From Saururus chinensis (Eukaryota > Streptophyta > Magnoliopsida > Piperales > Saururaceae), in assembly GCA_035235625.1 (NCBI GenBank), contig CP141140.1, positions 16,636,685 through 16,700,684 of the forward strand: 64,000 nt of DNA, in the 5' to 3' direction. Every line of letters begins with the position of its first letter. Position 1 is the stretch's first letter. Made by a program: the position numbers and the translations under genes. The notes below the pieces were generated by a model. The model saw only the letters and a program-made list of their open reading frames with translations. It ran no database searches and had not been told where the DNA came from. Of the stretch, positions 48,554 to 59,839 are shown piece by piece.

Positions 48554-48597
48554 GTCTTCCCTCCTTTAAAAAATTTCATCCCCGAAATTTCCACATT

Positions 48598-51500
48598 ATA
48601 TATTTTTGTGGAGTACCATTTTTTGTGGTAATAAGACACATAGAAATATCTGTAATCAATTGTTGCAATTGCATGTTTACAAGGTAGCCCCAAATACTGA
48701 AACTTTCCGCATATGCATCTATGTTCGACTAGATTCATTACATCATGTTGAATTAATATCATGTGAATGAGAACATGATCAGTGATCTTATAGTGTTATA
48801 AAAAACACGACCTATCAACACAAGTCGTATTTCACAATTATCGTGTTATTTTAACCGCTATACATACACGTTATTGTTGATAATGTATACCCATACACAC
48901 AATATTAATTGGATTTTACCTCGTGATATAGCAAGTTAACCTACAATTCATACATTGATACCGGCAATACATGCACATTCCTTGCTTCTTCTCTTCTGCT
49001 TTCGATGTGTTTATGAGCAAATAGAGTTTCATCTTCAATCATACTTTGTTCATCTGTCTGACGTTTCTCAAAGAGTGCGATTGTGTGCTTCCTTGTATGT
49101 TCAGTTAACCAAGTAATACGCATCCACCTCGCTTTTTTTAACATTACATTAACACTTTCAGACTTGTTTGAGCTAAGTGTTCTATATCTTTTGCCTGGAA
49201 ATACAACATTGGCCCAGTGCTCTACGCACATCTCATTTACCTAAGCAAATGCTTTAGGATTATATTTTTTAATGTTGTTCAATGTGTCATCATACATGTT
49301 GTGTCTGAAAGTTTCAGCTGCCACATGGAGTTGGTTCTTTAGGTACTTGTCTTTGTATTTGTCCAATATATTTGTGGTCATGTAACGAATGCAATATATG
49401 TGGTGTGTAGAGGGAAAATACTGCTTAACAACATTTGCCAAGCCCTTTATTCTATCGAAAACAATTGGATCCAACTCGACTGGAGGATTAGAAAATAAAT
49501 AATTGTTAAGCAATCCAAGAAACCAACTCCAAGTTTTCTCACACTCATTCTCGACCACTACAAATGCGGCACATAACATATTATTGTTCCTATCTAATAC
49601 AATTGCTATCAATAGCTGATCAGGACACTTTTCCTTCAAGAAAGTCGCATCTACAGTTAGCAATGGCCTCAATGTTGTTCTAAAGGCACTTGCAACCGAA
49701 TCAAACATCCAAAAAACTCTTTTAAAATCATACCCCCCTATAGGTCCGGAATTATCACATTATTTGATTGGAACTACTACACTTCCTGGATTAATCAATT
49801 CTGTTTGAATTTCTTATGCATGAAGTATATGATAGGATTCGTCTGGGTCCCCATCTATTAAATCATGTAGTGCTTCACCTTCACGACCGAATTTTTAAGT
49901 AGTTAACATTAAAAAAGACTAAACGACAAGTTAAGAGGTCATGTTCCCGAGAACAATTCAAGATTAGTAGTCGTGTTTTTGTAAAGCTGAACCATGTAAT
50001 CATCGTGTTCATGTTAACATGATAGGTAAATGAGTCATGTTTTAAGAAAATGCGATTGTAATAGCCTTGTATGACCGATAACACGTCATATTCAAATGTC
50101 GTGTTTTTTAAAACACGATTCAAGGAATATCATAAGTTTATTTTACCTACACGCCAACATTTCTTATAATTCATAGTTATACCCCAGTGCTTTAAAATAT
50201 ATCTTATTATGCCTTTTGGTGTAATGTCTATTGAATGTTTAAATAGCCCATAACATTTTCTCGCAATCCAAAGGTACGATGCTAAAGGATGGTCAACTAA
50301 CTTCCTTTGCATTCTACACAAATGGTTAGGCACTTACGTTGTCACAGTCATAAGATCTCCTACGTTTGAAGCCCTTATGTACCACTTACATTACTGATCG
50401 GGGCACTTTGCGGTGTATGTATTCTTGTTCTTATCCACAATACGATATGTGAAATTCGCCTTTATTGAAATGTTGATCAAAACCCTCTTAAAATATACAA
50501 AGCTTAGGAAACGTGCACCCATTTGGAGTAGATTTTGGTAGTCCTTTGCTTGCAAACTTCCAGTCATTAACTCGCCATCACCAATATTCAGTTTTAACAG
50601 GTTGAGATCACCGATTGTCTCCCACTCTACCTTGGCCTCAACGTCAATTTTACTAGGTACCTCATTGTGTCCAAATTCTTCATAGTCAAACATACTTTCT
50701 ATGTCAATTATGTCATTCTCGTTCTATTACTCATCACCCCACATTTTTACAAAATCTTGGCCTTCATAATTTTCATAGTTTTATGGGGGAACATAGTTAT
50801 CAAATGATGTCCTTATCGCAACCATTGTTGGCAACATTTCTTCAAATGGATTGTTGTATGATGTGTGACATGGATTTATTGAGTTGAAAATTGTCGGTTC
50901 TCCCAATCTCTGATGGATATTAGCATGTTAATTAATATGCAATATCTCGACGTCATGTATTTGGTTACACACTTACAAATTACATTGTGTTAACAATGAT
51001 ACAATGTTTATACAAGTCGTGCTATTCAATCTACGCTAAAAAGAATTAGTGGTATATCGCTTTTATATTTTGCATCATTAGTTATACAATGTTTTTGCTT
51101 AATACGATATTCTTTCTACTAAACACGATAGGTTAGATATCGTGTGCTTGAGTACACGATAAAGTACACTATCGTGTAATCTAAAATTCATTGTTACCTA
51201 ACAATTTTACAAGTGAATTGTGTATCATTGACTCATGTCTGCAATCTGAAGTTTGAGCTAGGGTGAGCCGATACCACCAATGATTTAGCTCTATTGAAAG
51301 TCTGTTCCTTCTACTTATGGTGATTTGTCATTGTTGTCGAACTCTTTCACTCCGCATACAATGATAACACCTCTTTATTTGCCTTCTTATAAATAGAAAA
51401 CACTAATTGTATGTATTCATCGTCTTCTAATTCATATAGAATGAATGATGTAAAGATGAAATTAAATACTTCAAAATCACATTACCATTGATGGCAAGTC

Positions 51501-51642
51501 TTTCTTTGACTTTAACCAATAGCTCGTCGAACCTCACCAACGGATTAATGTTCATCAATCGCGCCTTTTCACCTACATATACGTCATCATTGTCTAGCTC
51601 TTTGTTGTAATATATAAAAATGCTAATTATCTCCATTATCAT
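48598..51642 (-). pseudogene. MuDR-type (MULE) transposase gene, 5' part
   Basis: Order on the minus strand: an N-terminal region at 51642-51480 (GEKARLMNINPLVRFDELLV, resembling the PB1-like start); the MuDR N-terminal block at 50693-50391 (NLLKLNIGDGELMTG ... FTYRIVDKNKNTYTAKCPDQ); HPLASYLWIARKC...GIIRYILKHWGITMNYKKCWR at 50333-50130; the MULE DDE core at 49708-49241 (LLTVDATFLKEKC; IVFDRIKGLANVVKQYFP; HHIYCIRYM); HWANVVFPGKRYRTLSSNKSES at 49220-49150; and the SWIM finger CICGKFQYLGLPCKH at about 48720-48660. A single TAG separates the last two core blocks. Introns hold the palindromes. The 3' end is cut off by LTR DNA. Known MULEs with Ulp1 genes (Kaonashi/KAKI type) are the nearest concept. 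Confidence 0.85.
48770..48930. repeat. Palindrome-rich intron of the MULE transposase
   Basis: Contains 'tagtgttataaaaaacacga', 'attatcgtgttat' and 'acgttattgttgataat', the same vocabulary as at 35.6-41.9 kb. The exon upstream ends with a GTAGGT donor near 48950. Confidence 0.6.
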
Positions 51643-51900
51643 AGTTAAAGGGTGATTGGATCCACCAAAATGAAACTTTTTTACCCTGAACAGTTTCTAT
51701 CATGGAAAAAATTAGGTTTTTACTATCTCCAGTGACTCGCCAATGAGTCACCTCCCGCCGGCTAATTCTAGCTTCTTGCCATTCAATCCTCTCCACCAAA
51801 CGACGTCACATTATTCCAGTGTTCATTTATGAAGATATATATAGAGATTGGGTTTATTTAAAATCTAAGGGCAATTTCATCCTAAAACAAGTAATGTGGC
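51643..51900 (-). promoter_or_regulatory. Promoter/terminus region of the MULE transposase gene
   Basis: On the minus strand a TATA-rich word (CTCTATATATATC, about 51835-51850) precedes a leader. This should overlap the element's right terminal inverted repeat, but no matching inverted sequence was found on the left side. Confidence 0.4.
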
Positions 51901-52721
51901 ATTTGTATTTAAAATAAAAAAATATGGAATATTAGCTTCTCCAATAGGTAATTTAAAAAAAAAAAAAACTCAATACATGGCCAACTTAGTGTGCGATGTA
52001 CATCAAAAAATTTCTCACTTGCTTGACATACGGGCTTTTTCAAAACCTTTGATTTGTGACCAGCATTATGAGTAAAAGTAAAATAAAATTTTAATTATTT
52101 TGGGTGAAAGATGTTTAGATGCGCCTATTTATATTGAGCCTAAAATATGCACTTATCACAAGTAAGTGTGAATAAAACCAATTGCAACCGGTAACCTTCA
52201 AAAGCTGACCGCAATGGCCGTGTGCCCACTTGCAATGAGAGCTCATTTAGGCGTATTATAGAGGAGCGTAGTCAAATATCTTTCCTCTTAAATAGCATTT
52301 GATGCATCTTTTAGGTAAAATATATTAATGTCTCACCCAGATACATTGAAATCCGAGTTAAAAATGTATCAAATGGTTTGACTGCATCAGTACAAGCAGC
52401 TTGTCATAAGAATTTTCATCAATCTACCATCTTTAGACTCAACAAATGCAACCTTAGGCTGCCCTGCACTTGACAGTGCTCTTTAAGCCGCTTTCAATCT
52501 AATTTTTTTATAAAGTTACTAACAAATTAAACAGGTGGCTTATTCATTTTAAAATCGACAAGTAGAAATATAAAAAGGGCTCAAAGTAGGTAATTAAGAC
52601 ACATAATAAGAACTTTCATGAATTTGTGCCAATCATTTAAGCATGGCTTGATGAATGAGCCACTCGATTGTGTTGGGTTAAGCTTGTAATTAAAAAAAAA
52701 TATTGTAAAATATTCTATATG
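51901..52721. other. Intergenic, no gene seen
   Basis: AT-rich spacer with no recognisable coding region. Confidence 0.45.
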
Positions 52722-52891
52722 TTAAGTATTTTTTATATTATCTACTGACAATGAGCCTAATAAGCCTAGCAAACACATTAGCGAATGTTAACATAAGTGT
52801 TAACGTGCACGTTTGCTGTCAATCTTAAATAACATTTTAACAAAGGACTTAAGCAAGACTCGTTATCAATTGAGAACATAAAAATACTTCC
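52722..52891. mobile_element. Foldback MITE, fourth family member
   Basis: The right end 'aaaaatacttcc' and left end 'aagtattttttatattatc', with subterminal 'caatgagcc' and inner arms 'gttaacataagtgttaacgt', match the 6514-6735 family. No target duplication is clear. Confidence 0.65.
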
Positions 52892-54464
52892 CATCTGTTA
52901 AAAGTAAGGGGCAATTTTTTAAAATAACGCGATCTATTGAATACGTGCGTTTGATGATGATTAGACTCAAATCAATACCCGGCGGGATATGCAGGGTAGA
53001 GCCCACTGTACGCATCACCACCATTAATTTGTGGACCTACCATGTCAAAATATAGTTGTAATGCATAGAATAAATTCTAGTGTTAATTTTTTTAAGAATG
53101 TTTTTTTTAATATTAACTGCGTCTTTCTAATTCTTTAATCGGGCCCACAAACACATTGTATTCTGTCCACGTCAAACAGAGAGTGGTCTGTCTAGCAGCA
53201 GGCACTCAAATTGACCATGGCAATTAGACAATTTTTTAAGTTTTTTTAAGAAAAAACAAGCACTTATTACTGGAGGGAGGAAGAAGTCATTTGAAGGAAT
53301 TTTTATACAAATGAAATTAATCTCTCCACGTATTAGCTTCATTTATCTTCCTCTTGATCAAAAGAACTGAATTCTAATTGAGAAATATTTATGCAAATAA
53401 CAACTTATTCATTGCATAAGCAATACATTACCACCGCTGCACTTTATTTTGGGTGACATTACACATGTTTCTATCCAGCAAAACCTTACGGACAAAAACA
53501 TGTCAGACCCATTTTTCCATGTAAAATTTTGTTGGACAGACATTGGTAAAAAAATAATTATCTTTTAGAGTTTAGAAGTAAATGTCCAATCTTAACAAGT
53601 TATTTTCCTATTTGGTCAGCCAAACGTTTCTTCTTTGAAACTGAAAAAACTAGAAAAGTACAAATTATAAGCTTCACCAAATACAACCTCCATATGAGCA
53701 AATTCGAAATGTTTAAATGGGGGGCGAAAAAAAAATTTACTTAGCTAAGTTTACATTACCATATAGGACCAGCAAAGCCAATGCTGACCAGATGAACCTG
53801 TTAGTGAACTGCGGCCACAAACTCCCAACTCAAAGGGTGTAAATTGCTTTATTACAATCAAGAGGACACATACGTCGACTTGACTTGGTGGATGAATTCT
53901 GGTGAGGTATTGATACACATTTCAGCATTGGTCTGCGTGGGGAAATATGCAATCATATCAATCATCTCAACCCAGTGCAGGATTTAAGCACCGAGAGATC
54001 TATGCTAGATAAGGCCTCTGAACTTCCTCATTAGCCTGAAACCGATCCACAAATTATAACTAAAATGATACGTAACTGTAGAATTGTTGGCAACTGATGT
54101 TGTCTTGGAGGCGGAGACATTGTGAGAGCACAAAATAGTACAAGGGGGATACGATGCTTACATGGAATTACGTGACAGAGGAAATTAATTATGTTGCTGA
54201 TGTCCCTTCAAAATCTGACACTAAGAGCGGCCATATATCAGAAGAGTCCTGCCAGGCCAATTTCTTTGTTTCCATCTACATTACACTCGAATAGTCACAA
54301 ATCAGTTAACAAAGTGAAACTAGCAACTTGCAAAAGAAGATATTTTCAAACAATCCAGACATATAGAACAGCAACCTCCCGCACGTTGACGAGATGCTAA
54401 ACAAATGTATTTTTTTCAGAAGAAGAAGAAAGCAACTGAAGCACATCGTATATATAATTCGATA
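52892..54464. other. Intergenic and DPH4 3' flank
   Basis: No gene is recognised. The last several hundred bases before 54465 probably include the 3' UTR of the minus-strand DPH4 gene. Confidence 0.4.
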
Positions 54465-54995
54465 TCACAAATCTGATGTAGCAGATAACAAAATTTTCAA
54501 AGAACACGATCCACAAGGAATGATGATTGAGGCCGGTTCAACCTCTGCACCTTGCAGTAAGATTCTGCCCTTATCTGCAGACAATACAAATCCCATTTCA
54601 CCCAGCTCGTAGGAGTTTATAGAAAAATAATCACCACATCTACACTGATGTAACAGCTCCAAAACTTCTCCATTTTCTTCCACCACCATCTCCTCCAACA
54701 GGACTTCATCCGCCATTCCTGAATCTTGTCTTATTAAATTCAACTCCCTGTCGTAAACTGCTCGGGAAGCACAGTTGCTCAGGATTTCCCATGCCTTCCG
54801 AATCTTCAAAAATCTTTCCTGTAATTCCTGCTGATGGCCATCCAATGGACCAATTTTCTCCCGCAATTTATCTGGATGAGAATGAAGAATAGCAGCCCTG
54901 TAACTTGCCCTAATTTCATCATAGCTAGCATCTTCCTTCACAGAAAGAATTTCATAATGAGTCATCTGGATAGCTTTCTTTGCACCAAGAAGCAT
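54465..54995 (-). CDS. DPH4: DPH4 homologue (J-domain, CSL zinc finger)
   Basis: A 176-residue single coding exon. Residues 11-85 form a J-domain with the HPD tripeptide at 40-42 (AILHSHPDKL). Residues 105-170 are a CSL/DPH zinc-binding region with the four cysteines at 118, 120, 161 and 164 (CRCGDYF; PCGSCSLKI). This pairing is diagnostic of DPH4/DNAJC24, the J-protein that supports the first step of diphthamide formation on elongation factor 2 together with DPH1-DPH2-DPH3, in the cytosol. Length matches plant homologues (Arabidopsis At4g10130). The start MLLG also fits the family. An acceptor (GGCAG) two bases before the ATG implies a leader intron. Confidence 0.95.
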   Translation of the reverse strand: MLLGAKKAIQMTHYEILSVKEDASYDEIRASYRAAILHSHPDKLREKIGPLDGHQQELQERFLKIRKAWEILSNCASRAVYDRELNLIRQDSGMADEVLLEEMVVEENGEVLELLHQCRCGDYFSINSYELGEMGFVLSADKGRILLQGAEVEPASIIIPCGSCSLKILLSATSDL

Positions 54996-54997
54996 AG

Positions 54998-57235
54998 CTG
55001 CCGCCTATTGCTTCAAGCTTTCAGCTTGTTACCAATTCTTGCTTACGCTGGTACCATACAAAATGAAAAAAAGGATAAGCCTTAAAGTCAAAAGAGATAA
55101 TCAGCCATAAATTGGACGCATTACACGTTGAAAACACCAGCTTCATAATTAAAAACCATAAAATACGCTAAAAAAACTGATAAGATAAGAACTTCAAAAT
55201 TCCTCATCAAGTTTTGGAGATGGTAACAAATTATCAATCAGATTATAAAGAACTCAATTAAAAATATTCTAACAAAAATAACCATCCAGCAAGAGTTAAA
55301 AATATAAAATACTCAATTAATGTTTTTCATTAGCATATATATGAAATAAGAACTTCCTACAAAAACATGAAAGAGAGAGAAATTTGAGACTTAGTTGATG
55401 TTTAGTTTATAGATGCCACAACAACGAATTCTGCAATGTGATATATAGACACCAACAGAAGTAAATGGTCAGTTAATGACAAAAGTTCCCAAAAACTGAC
55501 CCGAATCCCAAGGACTAAGCCATATAGATATATCACAAACCAAGAAATAACTAACAGATTATTCAATCACTCGTTTCTAAAAAAGTTAATCTGTTAGTTA
55601 CCATAATCGGAGAAGGGAAAGGATATTATTAAATCAATCAGGATCTTTTGCTACGTGTCAAATTAAGCATTTCCACCAAAATGTGAATCTACTTGACAAA
55701 ACAACACTCAACAGTCCATTTAGGTAGGGAAGGTACAATAGAGCACCAGTATAGTGTACATCAAAACATTTGCATTGCAAATTTTGGTTACCTACTTATG
55801 AATGTGGCCATCTGAAAGCCTACACAACTAGACTATCCAACTTCCTTTTCCATTTCTTTCAGGACTGCCCATGGTAAAACTAACATAAAAATATCTTCTG
55901 CATATAACTCTATTCTTCTCCTAACAAAAGGGCAGCTGATGAATTTTTCAAATTACTGTTTTCCGATTTGTGTATACAGTTTTATCTAATGTTGCTTGCG
56001 TGCCCTTTCATCCTCTACCATTCAAGCTAATACCATTTCATCCGCGTCCTGAGGAACATAGCCATCTCTCCTCTTTACAAAGTAAGTTCCAATTCACACA
56101 TTTTTTATGTAGACCAATGTCTACACAAGACAGATTAGAGAGGGATAGAAGAAAATAACTGAAGATGAATTAAACTAATCTAACTTTTGAATCTCAATTT
56201 CTGAATTGCTAATCCTCTCTGAATTACATAATATATAGAGAAAATCTAAACTAATCATAATAGAAGAAGGAAACAATCATCAATCTAATTCTAACTAAAG
56301 GAGTATAACTATTAGGAATTAGAATAGGAATCAAATCTAACCTAAAATAGGAATCTAATCTAATCTACTTTACGATCACAACATTCCACCACTGCTTCCT
56401 CATCAACTTGTCCTCAAGGCAACTACTTTTCCATGGCTTAAAACATTTGGATGAATGTTATTGACAAGCATAGCTAGATCGGCATCAAATTCAGCTTTCT
56501 GGTTCGGGCATCAAATTCAGCTATCCGGTTCGGGCATCAATAACATACATATGAAGAGACTTGCATTAATGTCCAAGAGTATATTTCTCATCATAATTGT
56601 AGCATAATTCTTTTTTTGGACAGGCTTCTATTTCAGCTTGTATAAGCTTCTTGACTGGAATAATGGGATGTGAAGAGGTGGAAACAGAAAATGTCACAGT
56701 GGAGGACAAACAAGGGGTGGAAGTATGCTTGTGTTGTGCTACTTTTTCCTCACATTCACAAGCCATGCACATAGTTTTTGTTTCGTCAAGAGGTTCGAGG
56801 AAAAAGTTACAATTCAGCTTTAATCTCAAACTTAATACCTGCTTCGAAAACACCAATTAGGGCGTGCTCTAGCCATCCTAGGATGCGGTTCACCGAGCGC
56901 TCAAACTTATCTTGGTAGTCTGGAACTGCTTCCAGATGTCGAATATGAGGTAACAAACTGCTAAAATTATTATACGGAGTTTGGCCGAAGCGGAACTCAG
57001 GCCAAATAGTGTTTAATTATTACATGAAAGAATCCTTGCATACAGTGTATCCCGCCAAAAAATGACATATTATAAATTCTGTGTCACTTACAACGTCAAA
57101 AGTTAACCTTGATATGAAGAAATTAAATTGATCAAACTGTCTGGAGTCATATTCTACGGAGACCCTCGGAGAGAAATCACAACCGGAAAACAACCAAAAA
57201 CAACAGAAGAAATCAAAAGCTACGATTTTCAATAC
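54998..57235 (-). other. Probable 5' UTR intron of DPH4
   Basis: Inferred from an AG acceptor at 54998-54999 two bases upstream of the ATG and a CCGTAG|GTATTG donor at 57235. It contains a gypsy gag/LTR remnant (56118-57000). No other gene is seen inside. RNA evidence would be needed to prove it. Confidence 0.45.
56118..57000 (-). mobile_element. Ty3/gypsy deletion derivative: gag fragment joined to LTR
   Basis: On the minus strand about 56940-56570 reads the end of gag: RFERSVNRILGW-like text, EHALIGVFEAGIKFEIKAEL, then EEKVAQHKHTSTPCLSSTVT and a damaged CCHC knuckle (CYNYDEKYTLGH). After a short tandem repeat (about 56490-56540) it passes directly to the end of pol (LEDKLMRKQ) and an LTR of about 266 bp (56118-56383; starts TGTTGTGATCG, TATA-like CTCTATATATTATG). 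Almost all of pol is missing. Confidence 0.7.
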
Positions 57236-57400
57236 CTACGGAAAAATCTCGACAACTCAGGCGCAAAACAAACTTCCCCGGCGGCGACCCTCAACGAAGG
57301 ATGAGCACGAGATTCCGGCCACTACCGCCGCCGCGTGGTGGGGAAGACGTTGAAACGGGAAGAGAACCGACTTTCGAAGCCGAATTTCCTTAATTCGTAG
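57236..57400 (-). other. Probable first (5' UTR) exon of DPH4
   Basis: A GC-rich island on the minus strand ending in a good splice donor. Its composition (cgccgccg-type words) is typical of plant gene starts. The assignment to DPH4 is inferred from the orientation and the acceptor next to the DPH4 ATG. Confidence 0.4.
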
Positions 57401-57666
57401 GCCGCCTTTTACTATGGCCTCAAAAATCAACCCTATTGCCGCAATTTGCAAGAAAAACCACTACGGGTGCAAATGGGCCACGCCGACCTGCTACAGTAAC
57501 GGGCCCGGCCCGCACGAGAGTCCGGGCTTGGTATCCATACCCATGGCCGGTAGGCCCAGTACCCTGAATTGCAGGCCCGCATGGGACGGGAGTGGCGAGC
57601 CTCCCCCTGGTCAATCGATCGGTCAATGTAAAAGTATTTTAACAATTTTTTATTAATTGGCTTGAT

Positions 57667-59173
57667 TAGGGCTGTTAACGGGCTCGTTGAGTAGGCCTAG
57701 CTCAGCTAGAATTAAACTCGACTTGAACTCAATTCGAGCTCGAATAAGTTCAAGCCGAGTTTGAACATACCCTTGCTTGACTTGGCTCAGTTCGAATAAA
57801 ACTCGAACTCAACGCTACTCGGCTCGAACTTGAATATAATTTTAAAATTATATATAAATAATACATATAAAATAAATAATACATCTATATATATATATTT
57901 TATATAAACATAATTATTAATTTAAATATATATTTTTAACAAACTCCCTCCATTCTAGATTAATTGCTCTATTTGATTAGATCATTTTGAAAAATCTAAT
58001 CAAGCTATTAATCTAGGATGAATGGAATATATAAAACGATATATAATCACATATATATACCAATACTATGTATCATATATGATATATGAGAGCCATTTAT
58101 ATGAGTCAAAGCTAACTCACGATTGCATGAGCATCGATGTCATGCATCCTCATACTACGATCTAACAACACACATAACTCAGGAGGTAGATTAGTTTATG
58201 TCTTTTTGCGCCTTTGGATTTTGATTTGATGGCCCATGATGCCTTGGCTCACGCTGATGTATGTAAGCCTAAAGTCATATAAATTTTTTTCATGATATAT
58301 ATCCTTATAAAATTATAATAGATATATAATATTTATATATGATATATATTTTATAAAAATAAAAATATTGGAGACACAAACACTAATATACTTCTTCTAT
58401 CCCAAATTAATAGCTCTATTTGATTCTTAGAGATAAACTAAAATTAGTTCAATTGAAAAACTAAATGGAACTATAAGTATATGACGAAAGGTTAACATGA
58501 TATCACACTAATATACTTAAAAATACTTTTAAAAGAACATGACATTTGGGGATCAACCTTAGTTTAGAAAATAATGTTTAGATATTCTTTAAAAAGTTGA
58601 AGCATGACACTGGGATCGTTCTCATCTTACAAAATGTATATCTTTTTATATATACTTTAGAATTTTTTAGAGGCACACTAAGGCTAAATAATAGTTTTTT
58701 TATTAGTGATTTATAAGCATGTAAAGAAAATAAAACACGAAGAAGTAGATGGCAATGTTGGCTAGATGAATTTTTATTTTTTGTATCTTTTTTAGTGATT
58801 ACATGTACATAAAGAGAGGAAAATAATAATGCTACATTTTTTTAGCATATGTAACTAAAACTTATTTATCATAGTTTTCTTCTTTCATAGTGACTATAAT
58901 CAGATGTTCAAGGTGTAGTCGTAATACTTGTTGAAGTATATTTATTACTAAAAACATATTAGTATGTGTGATACTTCATATACTTAAGATTTATATATAG
59001 ATTATTTTTATTTTTTTGGTTCGAGCCCAATTCGAGCATAGGCTTATGATTCACTTATTCAAGTTCAAGCTCGAGCCAAGCTTTGGATTTCTAATTTGAG
59101 CCGAGCTTCAGCAATTCGAGCTCGAGCCATAAAAGCCTAATACTCGGCTCAGCTCGGCTCATTAACACCCCTA
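57667..59173. mobile_element. Non-autonomous hAT element (subterminal 'ctcgagc' family)
   Basis: 1,507 bp with inverted ends tagggctgttaacgggc and (minus) taggggtgttaatgagc. The flanking octamers ggcttgat (57659-57666) and ggcatgat (59174-59181) match at 7 of 8 positions. Both subterminal regions are dense in 'ctcgaact', 'gctcggctc' and 'caagttcgagc' words. A Stowaway MITE is nested at about 57944-58030. No transposase is encoded. Confidence 0.87.
57944..58030. mobile_element. Stowaway-like MITE nested in hAT
   Basis: ctccctccattctagattaa at the left and tattccattcatcctagatt at the right on the minus strand form an inverted pair. It lies wholly within the 57667-59173 element. Confidence 0.65.
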
Positions 59174-59181
59174 GGCATGAT

Positions 59182-59775
59182 CAATCAAAAATGTTACTAG
59201 AATCAAAAATATTATAGCCCCATCAATTGCCCCAGCATACCAATTTTGCACCCCTTGGGGCTGGTTGAGCCTGCCCCAATCTTGTGCTTGAGGGGAGTAA
59301 TTAATAAAACTGCCACTATGTTGTCAAAGATATAGTTTTACCCCTCTCAATATAAAAACTAATTATTTCAAGGATAAGAGGGGTAAGTTTAATATTTAAA
59401 AATCTATAAATATAGTGGAGGTTTAGGGTTCTCTTCACCCTTTCGTCTACTCTCTAACTCTCTCCTCCGTACTCTTGGGCTCTCAATTTCTCTATTTTTT
59501 TTAAATTAAAATTCAATATTAAGCACTCAAGTCACAAGAACAAAAACTTGATCTCAAGCTCAAGCCAAGAGACTCGTCTCAACTTTCAAGCCTCCTACTT
59601 TTCAATTTTGTTCAAACATCAAGTGGGTTAGATCAATTCAAGTATCAAACATAAATTAAGTACTTTTTTATTTTATAATTTGAAACATAAATTAAGTACT
59701 TTTTTATTTTATAATTTGAACTTTATATAAATTAATTTTAACTTTAATTTGCCTCCACTTTCTCCTCTTAATTTA
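59182..59775. other. Leader-like region upstream of hAT transposase remnant
   Basis: AT-rich with pyrimidine-rich leader-like sequence at about 59440-59500 and a 45-bp local tandem duplication (acataaattaagtactttt..., about 59650-59720). No coding region is seen. Confidence 0.4.
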
Positions 59776-59839
59776 TTTTTTTTAATATAGTATCCCACTA
59801 CAATGCCTCCTCCCCCACGCCAATGAAAATGAGGCATTC

